This document shows, in pieces, positions 1 through 6,588 of a stretch of DNA of 9,670 nt. Below the pieces are notes generated by a model, which was not told the origin of the DNA, did not search any database, and worked only from the letters and a program-made list of their open reading frames with translations. A program made the translations under genes and the position numbers. The stretch's first letter is position 1; each line of letters starts with the position of its first letter. Location: NCBI GenBank assembly GCA_025458545.1, contig JALOSH010000051.1, forward strand, positions 1 to 9,670, written 5' to 3'. Origin of the DNA: Hydrogenophaga sp. GTDB taxonomy: Bacteria > Pseudomonadota > Gammaproteobacteria > Burkholderiales > Burkholderiaceae.

Positions 1-1976
1 AGGAAACGCTCGCCATCGCGCGCCAGCAGCCGTTTGCCCGCCGGGCAGTCGTCGGTGTGCACGATCAGGCCCTCGCCCCGGCCCAGGTATCCAACGATGC
101 GGTCGCCCGGAATGGGTTTGCAACAGTCCGCGTACTGCACCGACAAGCCCTCGCTGCCGTCCAGACTGACCACGCCTTGGGAGACCGATTCGTCTTCGCC
201 ACTGGCGTAACGCTCGGTGCTGATCAGGAGGGCGTCGGGTTTGAGGCCAGTTTCTGACAACAGAACGGCCAGTTTTTTGCCCACCATGCTGGCGATGCGC
301 TTGCCCATGCCGATGTCCGACAGCAGCTCACTGCGGGTTTTGTTGCCGGTGAAGCGCAGCAGCTTGTCCCAGGTGGTCTTGTACTCACCCGCTTCTTGGG
401 GCAGGGTCGCGATGCCTTCGGAACGCAAAGCCTGTGTGAGCATGCGTTCGCCCAGCTCGTTGGACTTTTCCTGCGCCAGGGTCTTGAGGTGGTGGCGGAT
501 CTTGGAGCGCGCGCGACCGGTTTTGACAAACGACAGCCAGGCTGGGTTGGGCTCTGCGTTGTCGCCGGTGATGATCTCCACCACATCGCCGTTGCCCAGC
601 TCGGTGCGCAGGGGCCGCTGTTCGCCGTTGATCATGGCAGCCACGGCCCGGTTGCCGACGCCGCTGTGGATGGCATAGGCAAAATCCATCACCGTGGCGC
701 CACGCGGCAGCGCCATGATCTTGCTCTTGGGGGTGAACACATACACCGCATCCGGGAACAGGTCGATTTTGATGTGGTCCCAGAACTCGTTCGCATCATG
801 GGTTTCCTGCTGGATGTCCAGCAGCGACTGCAGCCATTGGGTGCCCAGGCGCTGCGAGGTGTCGCTGTTGGGTTCGCTGGCTTTGTAGAGCCAATGGGCG
901 GCCACGCCCGATTCGGCCACCACGTCCATGGCATGGGTGCGGAGCTGGAATTCGATGTTGGTGCCGAAGGGACCGATCAGGGTGGTGTGCAGCGATTGGT
1001 AGCCATTGACCTTGGGGATGGCCACATGGTCGCGGAACTTGCCGGGCACCGGTTTGTACAACTGATGCAGCACGCCCATGCCGGTGTAGCAGTCGGTCAG
1101 CTCGGGCACGATGATCCGGAAACCGTAGATGTCGGTGACCTGCGAGAAAGACAGGTGCTTGCTGTCCATCTTGCGGTAGACCGAGTAGAGCGTTTTCTCG
1201 CGGCCGACAATGCGCACGCTCATGCCGTGTCGAGCGAACTCGATCTCCACCTCTCGCTGCACCCGAGTGATGAGGTCTTTGCGGCGGCTGCGCGACTTGT
1301 TCAGCGCCTTGGACAGGATCTCGTAGCGCCAAGGGTGCAGAAAACGAAAGGCCAGGTCCTGCAGTTCGCGATACGTGAAGTTCAGGCCCAGGCGGTGGGC
1401 GATGGGCGCATAAATCTCCAGCGTCTCGCTGCTGATGCGTTGCCACTTGTCGCGCGGCATGTCGCCCATGGTGCGCATGTTGTGCGTGCGGTCGGCCAGC
1501 TTGATCAGGATGACGCGCACATCTTTGGCCATCGCCAGCAGCATCTTGCGGAACGACTCCGCCTGGTTCTGCTCGCGGGTGTCGAACTCCAGCTTCTCCA
1601 GCTTGGTCAGCCCGTCCACCAGTTCGGCCACCGGAGCACCAAACCGCTCCACCAGCTCTTGCTTGGTCACGCCACAGTCTTCGATCGCGTCGTGCATCAA
1701 GGCAGCCATCAGTGCCTGGGCGTCGAGCTTCCACTCGGCGCATTGCGCGGCCACGGCGATGGGGTGGGTGATGTAGGGATCTCCGTTCTTGCGCAACTGA
1801 CCCAGATGGACTTCGTCGGCAAATCGGTAAGCTTTGCGGATGCTGTCGACGTCGTCTGCGCTCAGGTAGTCCAGCTTGCCCACCAGCATGGCAAAGCTGG
1901 CCGCAGCCGCGCTGGCCGCAGGATGGGCTTGTGGCGCTGTCGGTGCGAAGTTGCCGGAGGCGGCCGCGGTGATCAT
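1..1976 (-). CDS. spoT: Bifunctional (p)ppGpp synthetase/hydrolase, SpoT/Rel family (3' end outside window)
   Basis: Makes and degrades the alarmone (p)ppGpp in the cytoplasm, setting the stringent response. About 658 codons are visible, open to the left edge; relatives are usually near 740-750 residues, so mainly the C-terminal ACT region is missing. Order of domains: Ala-rich N-terminus; HD hydrolase with H71, H95-D96, E99-D100 and D162 (ADRTHNMR), all metal/catalytic positions intact; synthetase with GREKTLYSVYRKM, the NGYQSLHT motif and the catalytic Glu of IEFQLRT; TGS domain starting near DLFPDAVYVFTPKS; helical part; then a Cys-containing zinc-finger-like segment (YADCCKP ... HTDDCPAG). 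Intact HD residues argue for a bifunctional SpoT/Rel rather than a synthetase-only RelA. An in-frame TAA lies five codons upstream of the ATG, so the start cannot be further upstream. It follows rpoZ but is separated from it by a strong terminator, so it probably needs read-through or its own promoter. Confidence 0.96.
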   Translation of the reverse strand, partial: MITAAASGNFAPTAPQAHPAASAAAASFAMLVGKLDYLSADDVDSIRKAYRFADEVHLGQLRKNGDPYITHPIAVAAQCAEWKLDAQALMAALMHDAIEDCGVTKQELVERFGAPVAELVDGLTKLEKLEFDTREQNQAESFRKMLLAMAKDVRVILIKLADRTHNMRTMGDMPRDKWQRISSETLEIYAPIAHRLGLNFTYRELQDLAFRFLHPWRYEILSKALNKSRSRRKDLITRVQREVEIEFARHGMSVRIVGREKTLYSVYRKMDSKHLSFSQVTDIYGFRIIVPELTDCYTGMGVLHQLYKPVPGKFRDHVAIPKVNGYQSLHTTLIGPFGTNIEFQLRTHAMDVVAESGVAAHWLYKASEPNSDTSQRLGTQWLQSLLDIQQETHDANEFWDHIKIDLFPDAVYVFTPKSKIMALPRGATVMDFAYAIHSGVGNRAVAAMINGEQRPLRTELGNGDVVEIITGDNAEPNPAWLSFVKTGRARSKIRHHLKTLAQEKSNELGERMLTQALRSEGIATLPQEAGEYKTTWDKLLRFTGNKTRSELLSDIGMGKRIASMVGKKLAVLLSETGLKPDALLISTERYASGEDESVSQGVVSLDGSEGLSVQYADCCKPIPGDRIVGYLGRGEGLIVHTDDCPAGKRLLARDGERF

Positions 1977-2037
1977 CCCCGTACTTTAGCGCGAGATGGT
2001 GCCGCGTGCGGTCGCTGGGCTCTTGGGCGCACAGGCG

Positions 2038-2068
2038 AAAAAAAACACCGCGGAGCGGTGTTTTTTCG
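2038..2068 (-). terminator. Bidirectional intrinsic terminator between rpoZ and spoT
   Basis: A perfect 12-bp inverted repeat (AAAAAACACCGC at 2040-2051, loop GGA, GCGGTGTTTTTT at 2055-2066). Read on the minus strand it gives a GC-rich hairpin followed by eight T residues, the classical Rho-independent layout, 20 bases after the rpoZ stop. The plus-strand reading also ends in six T, but there is no plus-strand gene here for it to serve. It should end most yicC-gmk-rpoZ transcripts before spoT. Confidence 0.88.
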
Positions 2069-2082
2069 AGCGGCATGCCGCT
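2069..2082. repeat. 14-bp perfect palindrome downstream of rpoZ
   Basis: AGCGGCATGCCGCT reads identically on both strands and lies between the rpoZ stop codon and the terminator. In RNA it could form a small hairpin (5-bp stem, CATG loop) stacked just before the terminator hairpin; in DNA it could be a protein site. The palindrome itself is certain, its function is not. Confidence 0.5.
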
Positions 2083-2086
2083 GGAC

Positions 2087-2290
2087 TCAAAGGGGCACTT
2101 TTTTCAGCATTTCCAGGCCGACTTTGCCTTCTGCGATTTCACGCAGCGCGGTCACACCCGGCTTGTTCTTGCTTTCGATCTTGGGGGCGTGGCCCTGGCT
2201 CAGCATGCGGGCACGGTAGGTCGCGGCCAGCACCAGCTGGAAGCGGTTGGGAATCTTTTCGAGACAGTCTTCGACGGTGATGCGTGCCAT
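2087..2290 (-). CDS. rpoZ: DNA-directed RNA polymerase omega subunit
   Basis: Smallest RNA polymerase subunit, 67 residues. It folds around the beta-prime C-terminus, helps assembly of the enzyme and forms part of ppGpp binding site 1 in proteobacteria. The sequence begins [21 protein letters not shown] and keeps the family's NRF..VL helix and the ALREI.EGK segment. Residues A2, R3 and T5, which in E. coli lie in the N-terminal segment contributing to ppGpp site 1, are retained, so the polymerase is likely responsive to the alarmone made by the neighbouring spoT. Length fits betaproteobacterial omega, which lacks the E. coli C-terminal extension. The start is supported by a GGAG ribosome binding site at 2298-2301, seven bases upstream. 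The gene lies 27 bases after gmk, probably on the same mRNA, and is followed by the terminator. Confidence 0.95.
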   Translation of the reverse strand: MARITVEDCLEKIPNRFQLVLAATYRARMLSQGHAPKIESKNKPGVTALREIAEGKVGLEMLKKVPL

Positions 2291-2317
2291 GTGCGGGCTC
2301 CAGGTGGGTGCGGTGAA

Positions 2318-2938
2318 TCAGGGGATGTTGAGCGCGCTGAAGGTATCGCTGCGGGCGATACGCTGGGCGGCAAACTTGAGCCGCTGGGCATGGACGATGG
2401 CCTTGAGATCAAACAAGGCCCGCTCGAACAACTCGTTGATTATAACGAAGTCGAATTCCTTGGCGTGGGCGGTTTCCGTGGCGGCGTTCTTCAGGCGCAG
2501 TTCGATCACCTCAGCGGTGTCCTCGGCGCGGCGCTCCAGCCGCGAACGCAGTTCTTCCCAGCTTGGCGGCAAGATGAAGATCAGCACCGCATTGGGAAAA
2601 ATGCGCTTGACCTGAATGGCGCCCTGGAAATCGATTTCCAGCACCACGTCGGCGCCCTGGACCATACGTTGTTCGATGGCCTGCTTGGAGGTTCCGTAGC
2701 GGTTGCCGTGCACCAGTGCCCACTCCAGGAAAGCGTCCTGCAGCACCATCTGGTCAAAGGTTTCGCGACTCACGAAGTAGTACTCGCGGCCGTGCAGCTC
2801 CTGGCCGCGTGGCGGGCGGGTGGTGTGGGAAATGGAGGGAACCACGCGCGCATCCAGCTCCATCAATGCCTTGACCAGGCTGGACTTGCCCGCTCCGCTC
2901 GGGGCGGCGACAACAAACAGGTTTCCGGGGTAATCCAT
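2318..2938 (-). CDS. gmk: Guanylate kinase
   Basis: Phosphorylates GMP to GDP with ATP, the essential step feeding GTP, dGTP and (p)ppGpp pools. It has the P-loop APSGAGKSS near the N-terminus, the GMP-binding [20 protein letters not shown] segment, the LEIDFQGA strand, and the ILPPS..EL..RL..R lid with conserved arginines. The length of about 206 residues is normal. I chose the ATG at 2938 (protein starting [10 protein letters not shown]), since this is where the family's conserved N-terminus begins as I know it in related bacteria. A GTG three codons upstream (2947) overlaps the yicC stop as GTGA and would give 209 residues; neither start has a strong ribosome binding site, and translational coupling to yicC is likely in both cases. 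It lies downstream of yicC and upstream of rpoZ in one apparent operon. Confidence 0.96.
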   Translation of the reverse strand: MDYPGNLFVVAAPSGAGKSSLVKALMELDARVVPSISHTTRPPRGQELHGREYYFVSRETFDQMVLQDAFLEWALVHGNRYGTSKQAIEQRMVQGADVVLEIDFQGAIQVKRIFPNAVLIFILPPSWEELRSRLERRAEDTAEVIELRLKNAATETAHAKEFDFVIINELFERALFDLKAIVHAQRLKFAAQRIARSDTFSALNIP

Positions 2939-2943
2939 TCGGG

Positions 2944-3879
2944 TCACTCTATGTTCTGGACTTGTTCGCGCATCTGTTCAATGAGCACTTTCATGTCCAC
3001 TGAAATCCGGGTGAGCTCCAGGCTCGACGATTTCGAGCCCATGGTATTGGCTTCGCGGTGCAGTTCCTGGATCAGGAAATCCAGCCGTTTGCCCATTTCG
3101 CTTTCCTTTTTCAGCAGGCGTTCAATCTCGCTCAGGTGCGAATCCAGCCGGGTCAGTTCCTCGGCCACGTCGATCCGGATGGCGAATGCGGTGGCTTCGG
3201 TGAGGGCGCGGTCCTGTGCCATGTCGCCGGTGATGGTGTTGCCGGTGCCGCCCGCGGCGGCGCTGGCGTTCAGGGCTTCGTTCCAGCGGTCGATGAAACG
3301 CTGGCGCTGCTGGGCCACCAGCTGAGGAATGAGCGGCTGGGCATCCTTTGCCAGCTGGCGCAGTTGCTTCAAGCGGTCCAGCAGCATGGCCGCCAGGCGC
3401 TGGCCTTCGCGTTCGCGGGCGTTCACCAGTCCGTCGAGTGCGGTTTGGGCCAATGCGATCAGCTGTTCGTGCAATCCACTGGGCAGCGCCTGCTGTCGGG
3501 AAGTCAGCTGCAACACCTCGGCCACCGACAGGGGGACCGCCTTGGGGCACCAGGCCTGGATCGCGTCTTGCATACCAACCAGCTTGTGCAGTTCGGCCGA
3601 ACTGGGCGTCCGCGGTCCGGCGTCGCCCCGGCCCTCGATCCAGGCGCGCACCTCGACTTTGCCGCGCTTGAGCCGTGCGCCCAGCAGTTCGCGCAGGGCT
3701 GGTTCGGTGCCGCGCAGGTCGTCGGGCAGTTTGAAGGTGAGGTCGAGAAAGCGGCTGTTGACCGACCGGATTTCAACGCCCAGGCCAGCCTGCAAGTCGC
3801 GTGGTTGCTCGGTACCCGGGCTGGCAGTAGGCCCGCCCTGCTGGGCCGTGGCGTAGCCGGTCATGCTGTAAACTGCCAT
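2944..3879 (-). CDS. yicC: YicC family endoribonuclease
   Basis: Conserved bacterial protein of the YicC family, for which endoribonuclease activity (including a role in small-RNA turnover in E. coli) has been reported; its targets here are unknown. The 311-residue product starts [10 protein letters not shown] and has the N-terminal YicC_N motif ([17 protein letters not shown], then LKRGKVEV) and the C-terminal domain ([22 protein letters not shown], ending REQVQNIE), the family's most conserved part. Compared with the E. coli protein (about 287 residues) it carries a short low-complexity insertion at about residues 12-32, rich in Gly, Pro and Gln, before the first conserved strand. It is the first gene of the leftward yicC-gmk-rpoZ group, divergent from the Ser/Thr kinase. 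Its ribosome binding site (GAGG) sits in a small hairpin described separately. The start is the only good ATG before the conserved SMTGYA motif. Confidence 0.94.
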   Translation of the reverse strand: MAVYSMTGYATAQQGGPTASPGTEQPRDLQAGLGVEIRSVNSRFLDLTFKLPDDLRGTEPALRELLGARLKRGKVEVRAWIEGRGDAGPRTPSSAELHKLVGMQDAIQAWCPKAVPLSVAEVLQLTSRQQALPSGLHEQLIALAQTALDGLVNAREREGQRLAAMLLDRLKQLRQLAKDAQPLIPQLVAQQRQRFIDRWNEALNASAAAGGTGNTITGDMAQDRALTEATAFAIRIDVAEELTRLDSHLSEIERLLKKESEMGKRLDFLIQELHREANTMGSKSSSLELTRISVDMKVLIEQMREQVQNIE

Positions 3880-3883
3880 GGGA

Positions 3884-3898
3884 CTGATGCCTCATCAG
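3884..3898 (-). promoter_or_regulatory. Hairpin carrying the yicC ribosome binding site
   Basis: On the minus strand CTGATG-AGG-CATCAG is a perfect 6-bp inverted repeat with a 3-base loop. The AGG of the Shine-Dalgarno sequence (GAGG) forms the loop, ten bases before the yicC ATG at 3879. The structure could present or, when bound, mask the ribosome binding site. The inverted repeat is seen directly; any regulatory role is inference. Confidence 0.4.
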
Positions 3899-3931
3899 GT
3901 TGAGTGGTCCAAAACGAGGCGTTCCGGAAAC

Positions 3932-3947
3932 CATCCGAATTATGTCA
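3932..3947 (-). promoter_or_regulatory. Possible extended -10 promoter for yicC-gmk-rpoZ
   Basis: On the minus strand TGACATAAT (TG, one base, then CATAAT, matching 5 of 6 of TATAAT; 3939-3947) has the layout of an extended -10 element. No good -35 hexamer lies 17 bases upstream. A start near 3932 would give an untranslated leader of about 50 bases containing the ribosome-binding-site hairpin. The motif overlaps the start codon of the divergent kinase gene. This is a single motif in a GC-rich genome, so confidence is low. Confidence 0.28.
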
Positions 3948-4949
3948 AAGGTCAAACCCGCTCCCTTGCCGCCAGACACCGTGATCGGTGGCTACCGCAT
4001 TGTCCGCAAGGTGGCCGCCGGCGGATTCGGGGTGGTGTATCTCGCCGTGGATACCGAGGGTCAGCAGGTGGCCGTCAAGGAATACCTGCCGTCCTCGCTG
4101 GCCTCCCGTGGCCCTGGCGAACTGCTGCCGCAAGTGCAGCCCGAAAAACTCTCCCTCTACCGTCTGGGGCTCAAGAGCTTTTTTGAGGAAGGCCGTGCGC
4201 TGGCGCAGATTTCCCACCAGTCGGTGGTGAGCGTGCTCAACTTCTTTCGTGAGAACGAGACCGTCTACATGGTCATGAACTACCTGGAAGGGGCGTCCCT
4301 GCAGGAATTCATCATCACAGCGCGCGAACTGAAGAAGCAGAAAGTGTTTCGCGAGTCGACCATCCGCTCGCTGTACGACGAGGTGCTGCGCGGCTTGCGC
4401 ATCGTGCACCAGCACAAGATGCTGCACCTGGACATCAAGCCGGCCAACGTTTTTGTGACCGATGACAACCGAGCGGTGTTGATCGACTTTGGCGCCGCGC
4501 GCGAGGTGCTGAGCAAAGAGGGCAATTTCATCCGGCCGATGTACACGCCGGGTTTTGCCGCACCCGAGATGTACCGCCGCGATTCGAGCATGGGCCCCTG
4601 GACCGATATCTACGCCATCGGCGCCTGCATTTACGCCAGCATGCAGGGCTATCCGCCGAACGACGCGCCACAGCGCCTGGAAAAAGACCGTTTGTCGCTC
4701 GCGCTCTCCCGTTTGCGCGGCGTCTACTCCGACAATCTGATCGAGGTGGTCGAATGGTGCATGTCGCTCGATCCGCTTTCGCGTCCGCAATCGGTGTTTG
4801 CGCTCCAAAAGGAACTCAGCCGGGAAACCGAGCGCAGCTACACCAAGCTCACGGTGGCCGAGAAAATGCGCCTGCAGTTCGACAACATTGTTTCTGACAA
4901 CAAGAAGTCGCCGCGCAAATCGACGGTCGCTGGCACCAAGTTCAAATGA
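3942..4949 (+). CDS. Soluble bacterial Ser/Thr protein kinase (Hanks-type, non-RD)
   Basis: Predicted cytosolic eukaryotic-like protein kinase of 335 residues. Visible motifs: glycine-rich loop AAGGFGVVY (25-33), ATP-anchoring lysine in VAVKEYLP (K46), alpha-C glutamate E83 in FFEEGRAL, catalytic loop HLDIKPANV (162-170; D164, K166, N169), DFG (182-184), AAPE (206-209) and D222 in the TDIYAIGA helix. The catalytic motif is HLD rather than HRD, so it is a non-RD kinase. The KEYLP segment is typical of a proteobacterial kinase subgroup. No transmembrane segment, PASTA repeat or other sensor domain is present; the C-terminal tail (about 318-335) is basic and rich in Lys/Ser/Thr. The chosen ATG at 3942 gives MSKVKPAPLPP; a TTG at 3900 would add 14 residues but has no better ribosome binding site. 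The stop overlaps the phosphatase start (ATGA), indicating coupled synthesis. Substrate unknown. Confidence 0.93.
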   Translation: MSKVKPAPLPPDTVIGGYRIVRKVAAGGFGVVYLAVDTEGQQVAVKEYLPSSLASRGPGELLPQVQPEKLSLYRLGLKSFFEEGRALAQISHQSVVSVLNFFRENETVYMVMNYLEGASLQEFIITARELKKQKVFRESTIRSLYDEVLRGLRIVHQHKMLHLDIKPANVFVTDDNRAVLIDFGAAREVLSKEGNFIRPMYTPGFAAPEMYRRDSSMGPWTDIYAIGACIYASMQGYPPNDAPQRLEKDRLSLALSRLRGVYSDNLIEVVEWCMSLDPLSRPQSVFALQKELSRETERSYTKLTVAEKMRLQFDNIVSDNKKSPRKSTVAGTKFK

Positions 4950-5845
4950 AGTTTTCGGTCTACCAGATCAGCCGTCAGGGCGGTCGGGAACGCAATGAAG
5001 ACCGGATGGGCTACGCCTACACGCGGGAGTCGGGTCTGTTTGTGCTGGCCGATGGAATGGGCGGCCACCCCGAAGGCGCGATGGCGGCGCAGCTCGCGCT
5101 GCAGACCTTTTCTGCCTATTTCCAGAAAGCCGCCAACCCCACGGTGCGCGAGGTGCCGGAATTTCTTTCCAGCGCACTGATGGCGGCGCACCACCAAATC
5201 ATCCGTTACGCGGCCGAAAAAGGCATGCTCGACACGCCGCGCACCACCTTGGTGGCCGCGGTGATGGAGCGCAACAACGTGCACTGGGTGCACTGCGGCG
5301 ATTCGCGCCTGTACATTGTGCGCAACGGCGAACTGCTGACGCGTACGCGCGACCACTCTTACATGGAACAGCAGGCGCACCTGGGTCGCAACACCCAGCA
5401 CATCAACCGCAACATCCTCTTCACCTGTCTCGGCTCCCCCGCGAAGCCGGTGTTTGACCTGTCCGGTCCCGTGCAGTTGCAGCAAGGTGACCGTGTCTTG
5501 CTGTGCTCCGATGGCTTGTGGGGCACGGTGAAAGATTTTGAGATCGCCGACGAACTGTCCAAGCGCCCGCTGGAGCAGGCGGTGCCCGAGCTGGTGGAGA
5601 TGGCGCTCAAGCGCGGCGGCCCCCGCTGTGACAATGTGACCGTGCTGGCCATGGAGTGGGAAACACCCGACGAATTCCAGACCACGCGCGTGTCCACCGA
5701 AGACATCGAAGACGGCGTGTTCGCCTCGACCATCCAGTCGGGTGTGCCCGATCCGACCATCGAAGACATGGACGACGAGGCGATCGAAAAGTCGATCGCC
5801 GAAATCAATGAAGCGATCCGGCGCACCGCTGAACGCAACTCCTGA
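4946..5845 (+). CDS. PP2C-type Ser/Thr protein phosphatase (Stp family)
   Basis: Metal-dependent phosphatase of 299 residues, the probable counter-enzyme of the preceding kinase. PP2C motifs in order: RNED (16-19), DGMGGH (36-41; D36 and G37 bind metal), TTLVAAV (100-106), HCGDSRLYIVR (116-126), LGSPAKPVF (162-170), LLCSDGLWG (185-193; D189 metal ligand) and CDNVTVL (228-234; D229). All expected metal-binding aspartates are present, so it should be active. After the catalytic core (to about residue 236) it has an extra tail of roughly 60 residues, strongly acidic and ending in a likely amphipathic helix, not part of a minimal 240-250 residue PP2C. Its ATG overlaps the kinase TGA, and no strong ribosome binding site is visible, so it probably depends on kinase translation. 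No signal peptide or membrane segment. It is followed by rph after 12 bases. Confidence 0.94.
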   Translation: MKFSVYQISRQGGRERNEDRMGYAYTRESGLFVLADGMGGHPEGAMAAQLALQTFSAYFQKAANPTVREVPEFLSSALMAAHHQIIRYAAEKGMLDTPRTTLVAAVMERNNVHWVHCGDSRLYIVRNGELLTRTRDHSYMEQQAHLGRNTQHINRNILFTCLGSPAKPVFDLSGPVQLQQGDRVLLCSDGLWGTVKDFEIADELSKRPLEQAVPELVEMALKRGGPRCDNVTVLAMEWETPDEFQTTRVSTEDIEDGVFASTIQSGVPDPTIEDMDDEAIEKSIAEINEAIRRTAERNS

Positions 5846-5857
5846 AAGCCACCCCCC

Positions 5858-6586
5858 ATGACAGTTTCCACACGACCCGACCAGCGGGCCGCAGACGCCC
5901 TGCGCCCGGTGCGCATCTCCCGCGGCTACACCATGCACGCCGAAGGCTCGGTGCTGATCGAATTCGGCCACACCAAGGTGCTGTGCACCGCATCGGTCGA
6001 AGAGAAAGTGCCACCGCACAAAAAGGGCAGTGGCGAAGGCTGGGTGACGGCCGAGTACGGCATGCTGCCGCGCGCCACCCACACCCGCAGCAGCCGCGAG
6101 GCCGCCAAGGGCAAGCAGAGCGGGCGCACGCAGGAGATCCAGCGCCTGATCGGCCGTTCGCTGCGCGCGGTGTTCGACCTCAAGGCCCTGGGCGAGCGAA
6201 CGATTTCGCTGGACTGCGATGTGCTGCAGGCCGACGGTGGCACGCGCACCGCCAGCATCACCGGCGCCTTTGTGGCGGCTCAGGATGCGGTGAACAAACT
6301 CATCGGCGAGGGCAAGCTCACGGCGTCACCCATCAAGGACCATGTGGCGGCGATCTCGGTCGGTATCCTGGACGGTCAGCCATTGCTGGACCTGGAATAC
6401 GTGGAAGACTCGACCTGCGACACCGACATGAACGTGGTGATGACCGGCGCTGGTCACTATGTGGAAGTGCAGGGCACGGCCGAAGGCGTGGCCTTCACGC
6501 GCAAAGAGATGGATGCCTTGCTGGCGCTGGCCGAGAAGGGCATCGGTGAACTGGTTGTGCTGCAACAGAAGAGCCTGAGCACTTGA
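5858..6586 (+). CDS. rph: Ribonuclease PH
   Basis: Phosphate-dependent 3'-to-5' exoribonuclease that trims tRNA 3' ends and other stable RNA, acting as a ring-shaped hexamer. The 242-residue protein matches the family along its whole length: [18 protein letters not shown] at the start, [14 protein letters not shown] (61-74), the phosphate-binding region [17 protein letters not shown] (88-104), [17 protein letters not shown], and the [16 protein letters not shown] segment with conserved acidic residues. The C-terminus is complete, unlike the frameshifted rph of E. coli K-12. The start ATG is 12 bases after the phosphatase stop, with only a weak GAAAG-like site upstream. It lies between the kinase/phosphatase pair and rdgB and appears co-transcribed with both. 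Confidence 0.97.
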   Translation: MTVSTRPDQRAADALRPVRISRGYTMHAEGSVLIEFGHTKVLCTASVEEKVPPHKKGSGEGWVTAEYGMLPRATHTRSSREAAKGKQSGRTQEIQRLIGRSLRAVFDLKALGERTISLDCDVLQADGGTRTASITGAFVAAQDAVNKLIGEGKLTASPIKDHVAAISVGILDGQPLLDLEYVEDSTCDTDMNVVMTGAGHYVEVQGTAEGVAFTRKEMDALLALAEKGIGELVVLQQKSLST

Positions 6587-6588
6587 CC

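Noticed and set aside
396..2219. 607-residue open frame on the plus strand opposite spoT
   Set aside because: It runs antisense to a complete-looking spoT with all catalytic motifs, has no recognisable domain and a His/Val/Ala/Gly-rich composition typical of antisense frames in GC-rich coding DNA.
2006..3325. 439-residue open frame on the plus strand opposite rpoZ, gmk and yicC
   Set aside because: It overlaps three conserved genes antisense and spans the terminator hairpin; no plausible domain.
3846..3874. TAAACT as a -10 box for the kinase operon inside yicC
   Set aside because: Only four of six matches, and no -35 hexamer at a suitable distance.
3900..3944. TTG start for the kinase, 14 residues longer
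   Set aside because: The extra residues would be encoded in the divergent spacer next to the yicC hairpin, with no clear ribosome binding site; the ATG at 3942 precedes the kinase fold at a normal distance.
3942..5845. Type VI secretion PpkA/PppA pair
   Set aside because: No secretion genes are near, the kinase lacks the membrane and C-terminal domains of PpkA, and the neighbours are housekeeping genes.
4838..6082. 414-residue open frame on the minus strand opposite the phosphatase and rph
   Set aside because: It crosses two well-supported genes on the other strand and has the same His/Arg/Gly-rich shadow composition; no family motif.
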